Notes under the pieces: model-generated
What the model was told of the DNA's origin: nothing
The model's database searches: none
What the model saw: the letters and a program-made list of their open reading frames with translations, nothing else
Source: Spirochaetaceae bacterium
GTDB lineage: Bacteria > Spirochaetota > Spirochaetia > SZUA-6 > Fen-1364
Assembly (NCBI GenBank): GCA_003141795.1
Contig: PLNO01000291.1
Coordinates: 6,051-27,141, forward strand
Length of the DNA: 21,091 nt
Direction of reading: 5' to 3'
Position numbers and translations under genes: made by a program
Shown: positions 1 through 6,105 of the stretch, one piece after another
Layout of the letters: every line of letters begins with the position of its first letter
How positions within the stretch are numbered: position 1 is the first letter of the stretch

Positions 1-147
1 GGGACCGAATCAACGATTTTATCTGGTCGGCGGTGGCCATTTCTGTGTGATCCTTCGAAGGCTATATTCGTCACCCCTATGTTAGTACTTACGACAGCAC
101 ACGAATAGTCAAGGGGGTGGGTGGAAATTCGAGGAGTTGGCAATTGA

Positions 148-165
148 GCCAGCCAAGACGCTGGC
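148..165 (-). terminator. Possible weak hairpin downstream of the three-Cys protein gene
   Basis: A perfect 6-bp inverted repeat (GCCAGC / GCTGGC, 6-base loop) lies about 30 bases past the stop codon of the minus-strand gene ending at 196. No clear U-run follows on the minus strand, so termination is uncertain. The rest of 1-195 shows no gene; it holds a 10-bp palindrome CCTTCGAAGG at 52-61 and nothing else I can name. Confidence 0.25.
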
Positions 166-195
166 GACTTCTGGCCGCGCTTCTCAATTAATGAA

Positions 196-933
196 TCATA
201 CCTCCAGGGGTACTGCTTGTGGCATCTTGGGCATCTCGTCCCATGTCCTGCCGTCCAGCATCCGGCCGGCAGCCTTCTTGTTGAATCCGCCCCACTGCTT
301 GAAGAAAAAAGCCGTACCGTGCTTCCTGCACAATCTCTTGAGATCCTTGACCCATCTTTTGTCCATCGGCCGCGCGCCGGGGCCCGACTCGCCGCCAATG
401 ATCGCCCAGTGGATCCCCTCCAGGGACGTGTCCATCGGGATTCCCGAAAGTAGGGGCTCGAACGAAACGAAGCGGACACTCGCTGGGACCATTCGCAGGG
501 CCCCGATGCGATGCGTATACCGGTAGGACTCCACGGTGACACCCATCCAGATGTTTGAAGTCCACGTGAGGCTCTCTGCGTAACGTAGCAACTCCATCGG
601 CCGCTTTGTGAGAATCTGAAACGTGTGCCAGGTAGCTTGATTCATCGTGGCGAAGATTCGGTGGATGACCTCCGCTGGCACGTCCTCGTGAAACAGATCC
701 GACATCGAATTAACGAAGATGATCCGCGGCTCCCGCCACCTCAGAGGCCGATCGATGAGATCCTCGTGAACGGTGAGTTTGAAACCGTTCTTGTAGCGGC
801 TGCTCCCCATTGCCTCAAGGCGCAGAGCCATACGCTCAGCATAGCAGTGGTCGCAACCGTGCGAGACGCGATCGCAGCCCGTGACAGGGTTCCAGGTTGC
901 TTCAGTCCATTCGATGCTGGTTTGTTGCGCCAT
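196..933 (-). CDS. Three-Cys-motif protein of the phage Gp37/Gp68 (DUF5131) family
   Basis: The 245-residue protein starts MAQQTSIEWTEATWNPVTGC and has three clustered cysteines, Cys20-x6-Cys27-x2-Cys30, followed by Tyr-Ala. This is the hallmark of the Gp37/Gp68 (PF07505/DUF5131) family, found in phages and bacteria. The cysteine cluster resembles a radical-SAM-type iron-sulfur site, but the spacing is not the classical CxxxCxxC and no reaction has been established that I can cite. Later conserved-looking blocks are FVNSMSDLFHEDVP, QILTKRP and IIGGESGPGARPM. The gene follows tcmP with a 30-base gap, the usual partner arrangement, so the two are probably co-transcribed. No good Shine-Dalgarno is visible before 933, which suggests coupling to tcmP. 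The family call is firm; the function is unknown. Confidence 0.85.
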   Translation of the reverse strand: MAQQTSIEWTEATWNPVTGCDRVSHGCDHCYAERMALRLEAMGSSRYKNGFKLTVHEDLIDRPLRWREPRIIFVNSMSDLFHEDVPAEVIHRIFATMNQATWHTFQILTKRPMELLRYAESLTWTSNIWMGVTVESYRYTHRIGALRMVPASVRFVSFEPLLSGIPMDTSLEGIHWAIIGGESGPGARPMDKRWVKDLKRLCRKHGTAFFFKQWGGFNKKAAGRMLDGRTWDEMPKMPQAVPLEV

Positions 934-963
934 ATCTATAAGATAACGCCGGTCCTACTTGCT

Positions 964-1791
964 TCAACCCATTTTCTCGAACTTCTGGAAGATATCCTCC
1001 GCGATGCGCAGGCCCGTCTTGTTGTGACCGCCGAAAACCAGCCCGTAAAGGGGTGCATTGGTGCTGTTCCGGAGCACTACTGGTACCGTGCAGAAAGGAA
1101 AGACCTGCTGGAGTCGCTTCCGATAGAGATTCCCCACCTGCTTAGCGGATTGAGGCTTCAGGTCTATCCGGGATTCTCCGAACAGGTCAACCTTCTCTTC
1201 AAAGAAATCCGTGTCCCAACCGGGTCCCCAGAAGCGAGTTATGCGCTCTCGCGATTCCTCGGGGATTTGATCCTTGTCCTGGCGTCGGATGTTGCGGTTT
1301 ATGTCCATGATCGGTATGTTGATGAAGACTTCGATTGTTTTTGTGTTGGCGATCGCTTTGAGAGTTTCCCATTCCAGAGCCAGACCGAACGGATCGAGAA
1401 ATGCAATTGCCCTCTTGTAACTCGAGTAAGGCAATGTCGGGACAATCAATGATCGAATTACCTCGTTGCAGTCGCCGGGATAGATCTCAATATCGAGACC
1501 GGTGAACTCCTGCTTCAAAGCCTCGAGCCTTGCTCTCCTCCAGTCCGACATCTCGATGAAATGATACTTCGTGAAGGGTGTTGGTAGGCCCAGCGCAACC
1601 CGCGGAGAGCCCTCGATGTAGCGCTCCTTGTCTTTCGACTTCGGTTTGCCGGTCCCTGCGAAGCCGTCGATGTACTCGAAGCCCCTGATGCCCTTCGAGG
1701 CCTGATTTCGCAGAACTGTGACGTAGCCGCTCAAGTACTTCCTCAGGAGCTCGAGCTTTTCCTCCGACCATTTCCCTATCAGGTCCTCCAT
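964..1791 (-). CDS. tcmP: Three-Cys-motif partner protein TcmP
   Basis: The 275-residue protein matches the TcmP family, defined by its genomic pairing with Gp37/Gp68-like three-Cys proteins, which holds here (the next gene downstream is one). The N-terminal block WSEEKLELLRKYLSGY is typical. IDGFAGTGK (residues 41-49), FIE (78-80), PGDCNE (105-110) and LDPFG (132-136) resemble a Rossmann methyltransferase core with a SAM-binding loop and an acidic strand end, so nucleic-acid or protein modification is plausible but unproven. The ATG at 1791 follows a purine-rich GGGGGA about 4 bases upstream. Both genes lie in a lower-GC accessory region. Family identity is well supported; the biochemical role is inference. 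Confidence 0.85.
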   Translation of the reverse strand: MEDLIGKWSEEKLELLRKYLSGYVTVLRNQASKGIRGFEYIDGFAGTGKPKSKDKERYIEGSPRVALGLPTPFTKYHFIEMSDWRRARLEALKQEFTGLDIEIYPGDCNEVIRSLIVPTLPYSSYKRAIAFLDPFGLALEWETLKAIANTKTIEVFINIPIMDINRNIRRQDKDQIPEESRERITRFWGPGWDTDFFEEKVDLFGESRIDLKPQSAKQVGNLYRKRLQQVFPFCTVPVVLRNSTNAPLYGLVFGGHNKTGLRIAEDIFQKFEKMG

Positions 1792-1855
1792 CTGATCCCC
1801 CTGACTTTCTCACTCTCGACGTCGGCCGCCGAGGTTCTGGCATTCTTTCATTTGA

Positions 1856-2038
1856 CTAACCGGCCGAACCACCCCGGTTCATTTTGGGATCAACGAGGTT
1901 CGCGACGGCAGCCGCACGCTGCCGCTTCCAGTACTTACTCCATTTCGCACTTGGCAAGGGGGCTCTGTCAGCCTCGGGATAGCGATAGCTCTCCGTCTTC
2001 TTCTCGTTCCCGGCAGCGACAATTCCTACGTACTTATA
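1856..2038 (-). pseudogene. Unrecognised 60-codon open stretch without a start codon (possible gene remnant)
   Basis: Between the MazF-like gene and tcmP (1792-2123) there is no ordinary gene. One minus-strand frame stays open for 60 codons from just after a TGA (2041-2039) to a TAG at 1858-1856. It has no ATG, GTG or other good start near its 5' end. Its peptide is protein-like, with many charged and aromatic residues (for example KWSKYWKRQRAAAVANLVDP), and about 65% of third positions are G or C. I do not recognise it. It may be the tail of a decayed gene or a chance open frame. The same interval also holds a 7-bp hairpin at 1906-1924 and a 5-bp hairpin at 2057-2071. Confidence 0.22.
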
Positions 2039-2082
2039 TCACGAACGGGTGTTGCGCGCCAGAAAATGGCGAAAAGCTCCAG

Positions 2083-2099
2083 AAAAACGGAAGTATCCG
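2083..2099 (-). terminator. Possible weak intrinsic terminator after the MazF-like gene
   Basis: Read on the minus strand, CGGA-TACT-TCCG followed directly by five Ts lies about 25 bases past the MazF-like stop codon. The stem is only 4 bp, so this is a weak candidate despite the U-run. If it works, it separates the toxin-antitoxin unit from tcmP. Confidence 0.3.
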
Positions 2100-2123
2100 G
2101 GCGAAAGACGGGTACTGGACGAA

Positions 2124-2501
2124 CTATGCGATTCCGCCGGAAGGATCGAGCCCAATGCAGATCGCGACCCTCAGGCAGATGCTCTGCATCTGGGAGCCTG
2201 GAATGATACCGAGCTTCTTGACGAATCGATCGCGGGACACAGACCGAAGCTGGAAGGCGTCCGCGCCGCTCTCCTTGGCCAGACCATTCCTCTCGGAGGG
2301 CAGAAGCTTTTCGAACCAGGGGTAGGCTGCGAAAGCAGGCTTCCATTCCGTGATGGGGACGATCATGTGCAACGCAAGCCGCCCGAGGCCGTCGCAACTG
2401 ATGACCACAGCCGTGCGCCGCTTGCCGATTTCGTCACCCTGAGTCGGGTTCAAGTCAACGATCCAGACATCTCCCCGACTAGGTGTACTCTGTGATGTCA
2501 T
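2124..2501 (-). CDS. MazF/PemK-family toxin-like endoribonuclease
   Basis: The 125-residue protein carries the PemK/MazF opening RGDVWIVDLNPTQGDEIGKR (residues 9-28), then a TAVVIS strand and an IVPIT strand, in the order expected of the MazF fold. Known members are mRNA-cleaving toxins. Length is near the family norm (about 110-120). I chose the ATG at 2501; an in-frame GTG at 2513 would add four residues, and neither has a strong ribosome site. The gene overlaps the end of the XRE-ImmA gene (23 bases from 2501), which implies translational coupling, with the upstream protein as the likely antitoxin or regulator. Antitoxin-first order fits type II toxin-antitoxin operons. Whether it is a toxin or a domesticated RNase cannot be told from sequence. 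Confidence 0.83.
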   Translation of the reverse strand: MTSQSTPSRGDVWIVDLNPTQGDEIGKRRTAVVISCDGLGRLALHMIVPITEWKPAFAAYPWFEKLLPSERNGLAKESGADAFQLRSVSRDRFVKKLGIIPGSQMQSICLRVAICIGLDPSGGIA

Positions 2502-3669
2502 CGACCGAATCACTCAGGTTGATCTCGGAGCTTGCATAATCCTCGGCAGCGGCGTTGGCGGCTGCTTCCAGGATCTTCTCCCTTTCGGATTTGGAAAGAG
2601 AAAGAAGTCTCTTGATCTCTACGGACGAGCCGAAACCCGTCCGGTCAGCCGGCAACTGCTGGCCGGGAAGCAGCCGGACGAACTCGTCCTCCGAGATGAG
2701 TCCTTCCGAGAGCGCGCGAAGAACCTGAGACTTGAATGCCGTCGGCTCTTCCTGGAACGTCAATTGGTCGGATCCCGGCTCGTCGACCTTGAAACCTTGC
2801 TGGTTGATCCAGGTAAAAAATAGGGCAAAATAGGACTGAGTGATGACTCCCAGGTCCCGGAAGCGAAATGCCATAGCCTGAATGCTCAGCCCATACTTCT
2901 TTTTCAGAAGGACGAGCTCATTGAGCGAGAAGCTTGACCTGTTACGCCCCACCTCCTCGTACACCCTGTTTGCCGGCAGAAGCAAAGCGGATGCAAAGCG
3001 AAATGCTGCCTTTTCGGTGAGCTTCTCGTCGTCGCTCCTGATGTACGCATGACCAGCTTCGTGGAGAAGATTGAGCCGCATACGGTCCACCGAAATTCCC
3101 CGCCGAGAAACCGCGAATGGACGGTGTTGCGGCTCCACGAAACCCGAAAGGCCGTCAAAATCCTCTTCGCTCGGCGACTGTACGACGTACCAGCCTCTTT
3201 CTTCCAGGAGAGCGCACACACTCGCGATGGGATAGTCTCCGAGGGACCACTTCTCCCGCACCTCAGCGGCAATCTGTTCGGCTTCTCCAGTATCGCTGAT
3301 GGTTCTCTCCGTCGGCGTGTCGGACTTTTGGTCCAAGCCGAGTATCCGCTCGATCTGGACACGCTTTTCGATCTCGTCCTGGATTGTTGCAACGATCTGG
3401 TCATGCCGGGCGGCGCTGAGCCCTGCGCGTTTCCGGTAGCCTTTGAGCGACAACAAGGCAGAATCCTCGCGAATGAAGTACTCCATCGACTCCGAAAAAA
3501 CCTTGGCGAGAGCCCACAGTGCTTTTGCGTTGGGGACGGTCTTGTTGGTCTCATAGTTGGACAGCGCAGCCTTGCTCAGTCGGACGTCGACGCCCGCGAG
3601 CGCTTCTACGAGACTCTGGAGCGACATCCCAGCGGCCAGCCTTTTTCGCCGGATTCGGTCTCCAATCAT
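2479..3669 (-). CDS. XRE-family helix-turn-helix plus ImmA/IrrE metallopeptidase protein
   Basis: From the chosen start the protein has 396 residues. The N-terminus (about 1-65) is an XRE/Cro helix-turn-helix (MIGDRIRRKRLAAGMSLQSL, then SKAALSNYETNKTVPNAKAL). A middle region leads to an ImmA/IrrE (COG2856-type) zinc peptidase domain with HEAGH at about 203-207, a likely third ligand in the TEKAAFRFASALLLP block, and a C-terminal extension of about 170 residues. Such proteins act as DNA-binding repressors or antitoxins, some relieved by proteolysis. The ATG at 3669 is preferred because GGAG lies 6 bases upstream and the promoter start site would fall near 3684. The upstream ATGs at 3681 and 3732 lack a ribosome site or lie in the promoter. 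It overlaps the MazF-like gene, its probable partner. Confidence 0.85.
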   Translation of the reverse strand: MIGDRIRRKRLAAGMSLQSLVEALAGVDVRLSKAALSNYETNKTVPNAKALWALAKVFSESMEYFIREDSALLSLKGYRKRAGLSAARHDQIVATIQDEIEKRVQIERILGLDQKSDTPTERTISDTGEAEQIAAEVREKWSLGDYPIASVCALLEERGWYVVQSPSEEDFDGLSGFVEPQHRPFAVSRRGISVDRMRLNLLHEAGHAYIRSDDEKLTEKAAFRFASALLLPANRVYEEVGRNRSSFSLNELVLLKKKYGLSIQAMAFRFRDLGVITQSYFALFFTWINQQGFKVDEPGSDQLTFQEEPTAFKSQVLRALSEGLISEDEFVRLLPGQQLPADRTGFGSSVEIKRLLSLSKSEREKILEAAANAAAEDYASSEINLSDSVDDITEYT

Positions 3670-3691
3670 TGTGTTCTCCATGTATGCTAAA

Positions 3692-3720
3692 ATACTATAA
3701 CAAATTACGGAAATTGTCAA
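3692..3720 (-). promoter_or_regulatory. Near-consensus sigma-70 promoter of the XRE-ImmA / MazF operon
   Basis: On the minus strand TTGACA (3720-3715) is followed after exactly 17 bases by TAGTAT (3697-3692). The predicted start site is near 3684, giving a leader of about 15 bases with GGAG before the ATG at 3669. The XRE protein probably binds nearby for autoregulation, but I see no convincing operator repeat. Confidence 0.75.
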
Positions 3721-3792
3721 CAAAAAGAACATTATTGACTCGATTTCGGATTTCGTTCATATTAGTAGACGCCCCCTTAGGGCTTGAGCAAA

Positions 3793-3824
3793 ACAAACCC
3801 CGAAGCGGTCACTTCGGGGTTTGT
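3793..3824 (-). terminator. 13-bp perfect hairpin, T-rich on the minus strand
   Basis: ACAAACCCCGAAG (3793-3805) and CTTCGGGGTTTGT (3812-3824) pair perfectly around a 6-base loop. On the minus strand the stem runs into TTTGTTTTGC-like sequence, as in an intrinsic terminator; on the plus strand there is no U-run. It therefore ends a minus-strand transcript, although annotated genes on the two sides are divergent and none is read toward it. See the open stretch at 3824-4024. Confidence 0.6.
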
Positions 3825-4024
3825 CAGGATGATCGCCACATCTCGCTGGCACTTTTGCCTGAGCGTCTGACGACCTTGGTTCCGGGGAAAACATACCCCT
3901 TGTGATAGGTACCGTCAACGGCTCTTGCGTTTCGCGGGTGCGACCAGGGAGGGGACGCATGCGAGCGCGCATCGCGCTGTATTGCCCAAAACGGGGGACT
4001 GATCTCGTATGGGATCAGAACCTA
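3824..4024 (-). pseudogene. Open stretch ending at the terminator; possible remnant of a displaced gene
   Basis: The interval 3721-4041 holds no normal gene. A minus-strand frame is open for about 66 codons from after a TAG near 4027 to a TGA at 3826-3824, whose last base is the first base of the terminator stem. It has no ATG, GTG or TTG at its 5' end. Its C-terminal half is protein-like (GTYHKGYVFPGTKVVRRSGK). A stop codon abutting a terminator is what the 3' end of a real gene looks like, so the 5' part may have been lost when the neighbouring cassette arrived. I do not recognise the family. A chance frame upstream of a small RNA terminator is the alternative. Confidence 0.25.
3999..4018 (+). 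promoter_or_regulatory. Inverted repeat just upstream of the ubiquitin-like cassette
   Basis: CTGATCTC and GGGATCAG form an 8-bp stem (one G-T pair) around a 4-base loop, ending 24 bases before the ATG at 4042. A second small palindrome (AGCGCG-CAT-CGCGCT) is at 3964-3978. Either could be an operator or a leader hairpin. I found no convincing -35/-10 pair for this operon. Confidence 0.35.
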
Positions 4025-4041
4025 CACAAGGAGGTGTTTCC

Positions 4042-4617
4042 ATGCACGAGCATGAGATTCACTTCTTCGTCAACGGAGTTCGTCACTCGACGGACCGCCA
4101 CGAATTGCTCGCTGAAGAAATCCTGCGAATCGCAGGATTCAACTCCGAGCATTACAAGCTCGTACGAACAGACAAGCCAGACACGGAGATCGCCCCGGGT
4201 GAGCTCGTACACCTTCACGATGAGGAGAAGTTTCTGGCTCTCAAGAAGTCCAACGAGTTCTCGGACATCGGCGGCATGTCCGACCTCGAGCAGTACTTTT
4301 CCGAGCGCCTCGGCTTCACGACCGAACACGTTTCAGGTACGAACGGGGACAACGTCGTGATCAAGAGCGTCGTCGTACCGGGGGGAATCCTTGTGGGCAA
4401 GACTTGTGATATCGCCATAGCAAGCACGAAAAGCGTCCCGTTTAACCCCCTGCCGTATTTCCACACGCGGCCGGCACTCGTTGCAAATGGCAATGGAACA
4501 GCCGCTGGTCAGATATCCTCCGACTGGCAGTACTGGAGCAGGAAGTGGGACTCACCGCCTCGCACACCGGAAGAGGTGTGGGCGTGGCTTCTTACGGCTC
4601 TCACGCAGGCGGTCTGA
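4042..4617 (+). CDS. Ubiquitin-like domain fused to an E2-like (Prok-E2 family E) domain
   Basis: The 191-residue protein has two parts. Residues 1-70 match the multi-ubiquitin type beta-grasp domain (start HEIHFFVNGVRH, then LAEEILRIAGF, YKLVRT, GELVHLHDEEKFLALKK). Residues 79-191 match the prokaryotic E2 family E fold (MSDLEQYFSERLGF, then PGGILVGK, the FNPLPYFHTRP strand, SDWQYWSRKW, and a final helix). The two are joined by Ile-Gly-Gly-Met at 76-79, a possible processing site. The only cysteine is Cys122, in a position not obviously equivalent to a classical E2 active site. The ATG at 4042 follows AAGGAGGTG with good spacing, which rules out the longer frame opening at 4009. The next gene starts one base after this stop. 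It probably supplies modifier and conjugating enzyme of a ubiquitin-like pathway; the fold assignments are from pattern recognition. Confidence 0.78.
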   Translation: MHEHEIHFFVNGVRHSTDRHELLAEEILRIAGFNSEHYKLVRTDKPDTEIAPGELVHLHDEEKFLALKKSNEFSDIGGMSDLEQYFSERLGFTTEHVSGTNGDNVVIKSVVVPGGILVGKTCDIAIASTKSVPFNPLPYFHTRPALVANGNGTAAGQISSDWQYWSRKWDSPPRTPEEVWAWLLTALTQAV

Positions 4618-4618
4618 T

Positions 4619-6025
4619 ATGAAAACGACGCCCAGGAACCTGGGCGTCGCCCTTACGGGCGACGCCTATTCACGCTTCACGCAGCTCACCGGGAAGCATC
4701 GACAGGAGCTGGCAACGCTGTTTTACTGGCGCCCCAGCAGGGGAAACTCCCGCTACAGTGCCATCATCGATCCGGACATTCCGTGGCCCAAGTCGGGCGA
4801 CATAGTGGAGACTGGATCTGTGTCCATCACGGCCGACTACATGATGAGGGTCCTGGCCAGTGCCCCCGAAGCAACCGGAATTGGTGTCATTCACAGCCAT
4901 TTCGGTGATGGATGGCAGGATCTCAGCACAATCGACGTACAAACCGAGGCGCGCGAGTTGGCTGCAGTTGCCTACGCGGCAAGGAGTCTCCCTCTGGTGG
5001 GCATGACGATCGCCCTCGATGGATCGCTTTCTGCGCGCTTCTGGTTGAAAAAGACGAACGGATACCATCGCGCCGACGTGCCAGCCGTCCGAGTAGTGGG
5101 GGATCGGTTTCGAATCCACTACCACCCCGGCGCCGTACCTCGCCCGCCGAAAAACACACGCAATAGAATTGCCACACTCACGGTCTGGGGAGAAAAGAAG
5201 CAATCAAAGCTGGAATCGCTCCGGGTCGGAATCGTCGGTCTTGGAAGCGTCGGCAGCATGGTTGCCGAGTGTCTCGCCCGCATGGGAGTGCGCGACTTCG
5301 TGCTCGTGGATCACGACACGATGAAGAAACACAACCTCGACCGTACGGCCGGTGCCTCTCGAGTCGACGTACTGTTGCATCGGCACAAGACAAAAACCGC
5401 TGCACGGAACATACGGAGATGCGCGACAGGAGAGCACGTGCAAATCGCGGTGATCAGCAAAGAGGCGCAGGACCCGATGGCCCTGAACCAGCTGCTCGAT
5501 TGTGACGCGGTGTTCTCCTGCGCCGATCGCCACCTGCCGCGCTACGTGCTCAACTTCCTCGCCCTGTCTCATCTCATCCCAGTCATTGACGGCGGAATAG
5601 CGGTGGACACACCGACACATGCAAAACCTTCGCTGGACATCTCATGGCGCATCCAGCTCGTCCGGCCCGGCGCTACATGCCTTGGATGCTTGGAAGCATA
5701 CGAGTACGGGAAGGTGGGCCTTGAACGAGCCGGCGTCGTGGACAACAGGAGTTACCTCGAGAACGCGCCGGAGCTCAAAAGGGATTACCTTGCCCGACAG
5801 AACGTCTTCTGTTTTGGCATGAGCTGCGCAGCGCACGAGGTCTTGCAGTTCCTCGGGTATGTGCTCGACGCCCCAGGCGTCAGCCCTGCGACACCGCAGA
5901 TGTACCAGGCAGGAGCTGGCATCATGTTCCGGGCACCTTTCGGTCAGTCTGGAAAGTGCAACACCGACTGCCAAGTCGCACCGTTCACCGCAAAAGCGCA
6001 TGACCTGAATCGAGTACTCGCGTAA
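4619..6025 (+). CDS. JAB/JAMM peptidase fused to E1-like ThiF adenylyltransferase
   Basis: The 468-residue protein starts at the ATG at 4619, one base after the preceding stop. Residues 1 to about 165 are a JAB domain with HSH (92-94), Ser103 and Asp106, one residue longer between the second His and the Asp than the classical JAMM spacing; Glu30 is the likely general acid/base. Residues about 200-468 are an E1/ThiF domain with GLGSVG (207-212), the acidic strand end VLVDHD (228-233), the HNLDR motif (238-242), and cysteine pairs CLGC (354-357) and CNTDC (447-451) that probably bind zinc. Candidate thioester cysteines are Cys398 and Cys403, unproven. E1 activates the ubiquitin-like C-terminus; JAB would process or remove it. 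Such JAB-E1 fusions occur in bacterial ubiquitin-like operons described by comparative genomics. Confidence 0.85.
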   Translation: MKTTPRNLGVALTGDAYSRFTQLTGKHRQELATLFYWRPSRGNSRYSAIIDPDIPWPKSGDIVETGSVSITADYMMRVLASAPEATGIGVIHSHFGDGWQDLSTIDVQTEARELAAVAYAARSLPLVGMTIALDGSLSARFWLKKTNGYHRADVPAVRVVGDRFRIHYHPGAVPRPPKNTRNRIATLTVWGEKKQSKLESLRVGIVGLGSVGSMVAECLARMGVRDFVLVDHDTMKKHNLDRTAGASRVDVLLHRHKTKTAARNIRRCATGEHVQIAVISKEAQDPMALNQLLDCDAVFSCADRHLPRYVLNFLALSHLIPVIDGGIAVDTPTHAKPSLDISWRIQLVRPGATCLGCLEAYEYGKVGLERAGVVDNRSYLENAPELKRDYLARQNVFCFGMSCAAHEVLQFLGYVLDAPGVSPATPQMYQAGAGIMFRAPFGQSGKCNTDCQVAPFTAKAHDLNRVLA

Positions 6026-6032
6026 CACCAAT

Positions 6033-6059
6033 GAGGGCCGGTACTGTTTGCCGGCTCTC
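6033..6059. terminator. Hairpin between convergent genes
   Basis: GAGGGCCGG (6033-6041) pairs with CCGGCTCTC (6051-6059), a 9-bp stem with one G-T pair, a few bases after the E1-JAB stop codon. A pyrimidine-rich stretch follows on the plus strand but no pure U-run. It probably ends the ubiquitin-like operon; the opposing channel gene ends at 6106. Confidence 0.5.
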
Positions 6060-6105
6060 CCCCTCTTCTGCCACTATCGCGGATGCCCCGGAACATTCTC
6101 TCGAG

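Noticed and set aside
3757..3972. Minus-strand ATG-initiated 71-codon frame in the gap before the ubiquitin-like cassette
   Set aside because: It runs through both arms of the 13-bp terminator hairpin and has no ribosome site; the alternative frame ending at the hairpin is more protein-like.
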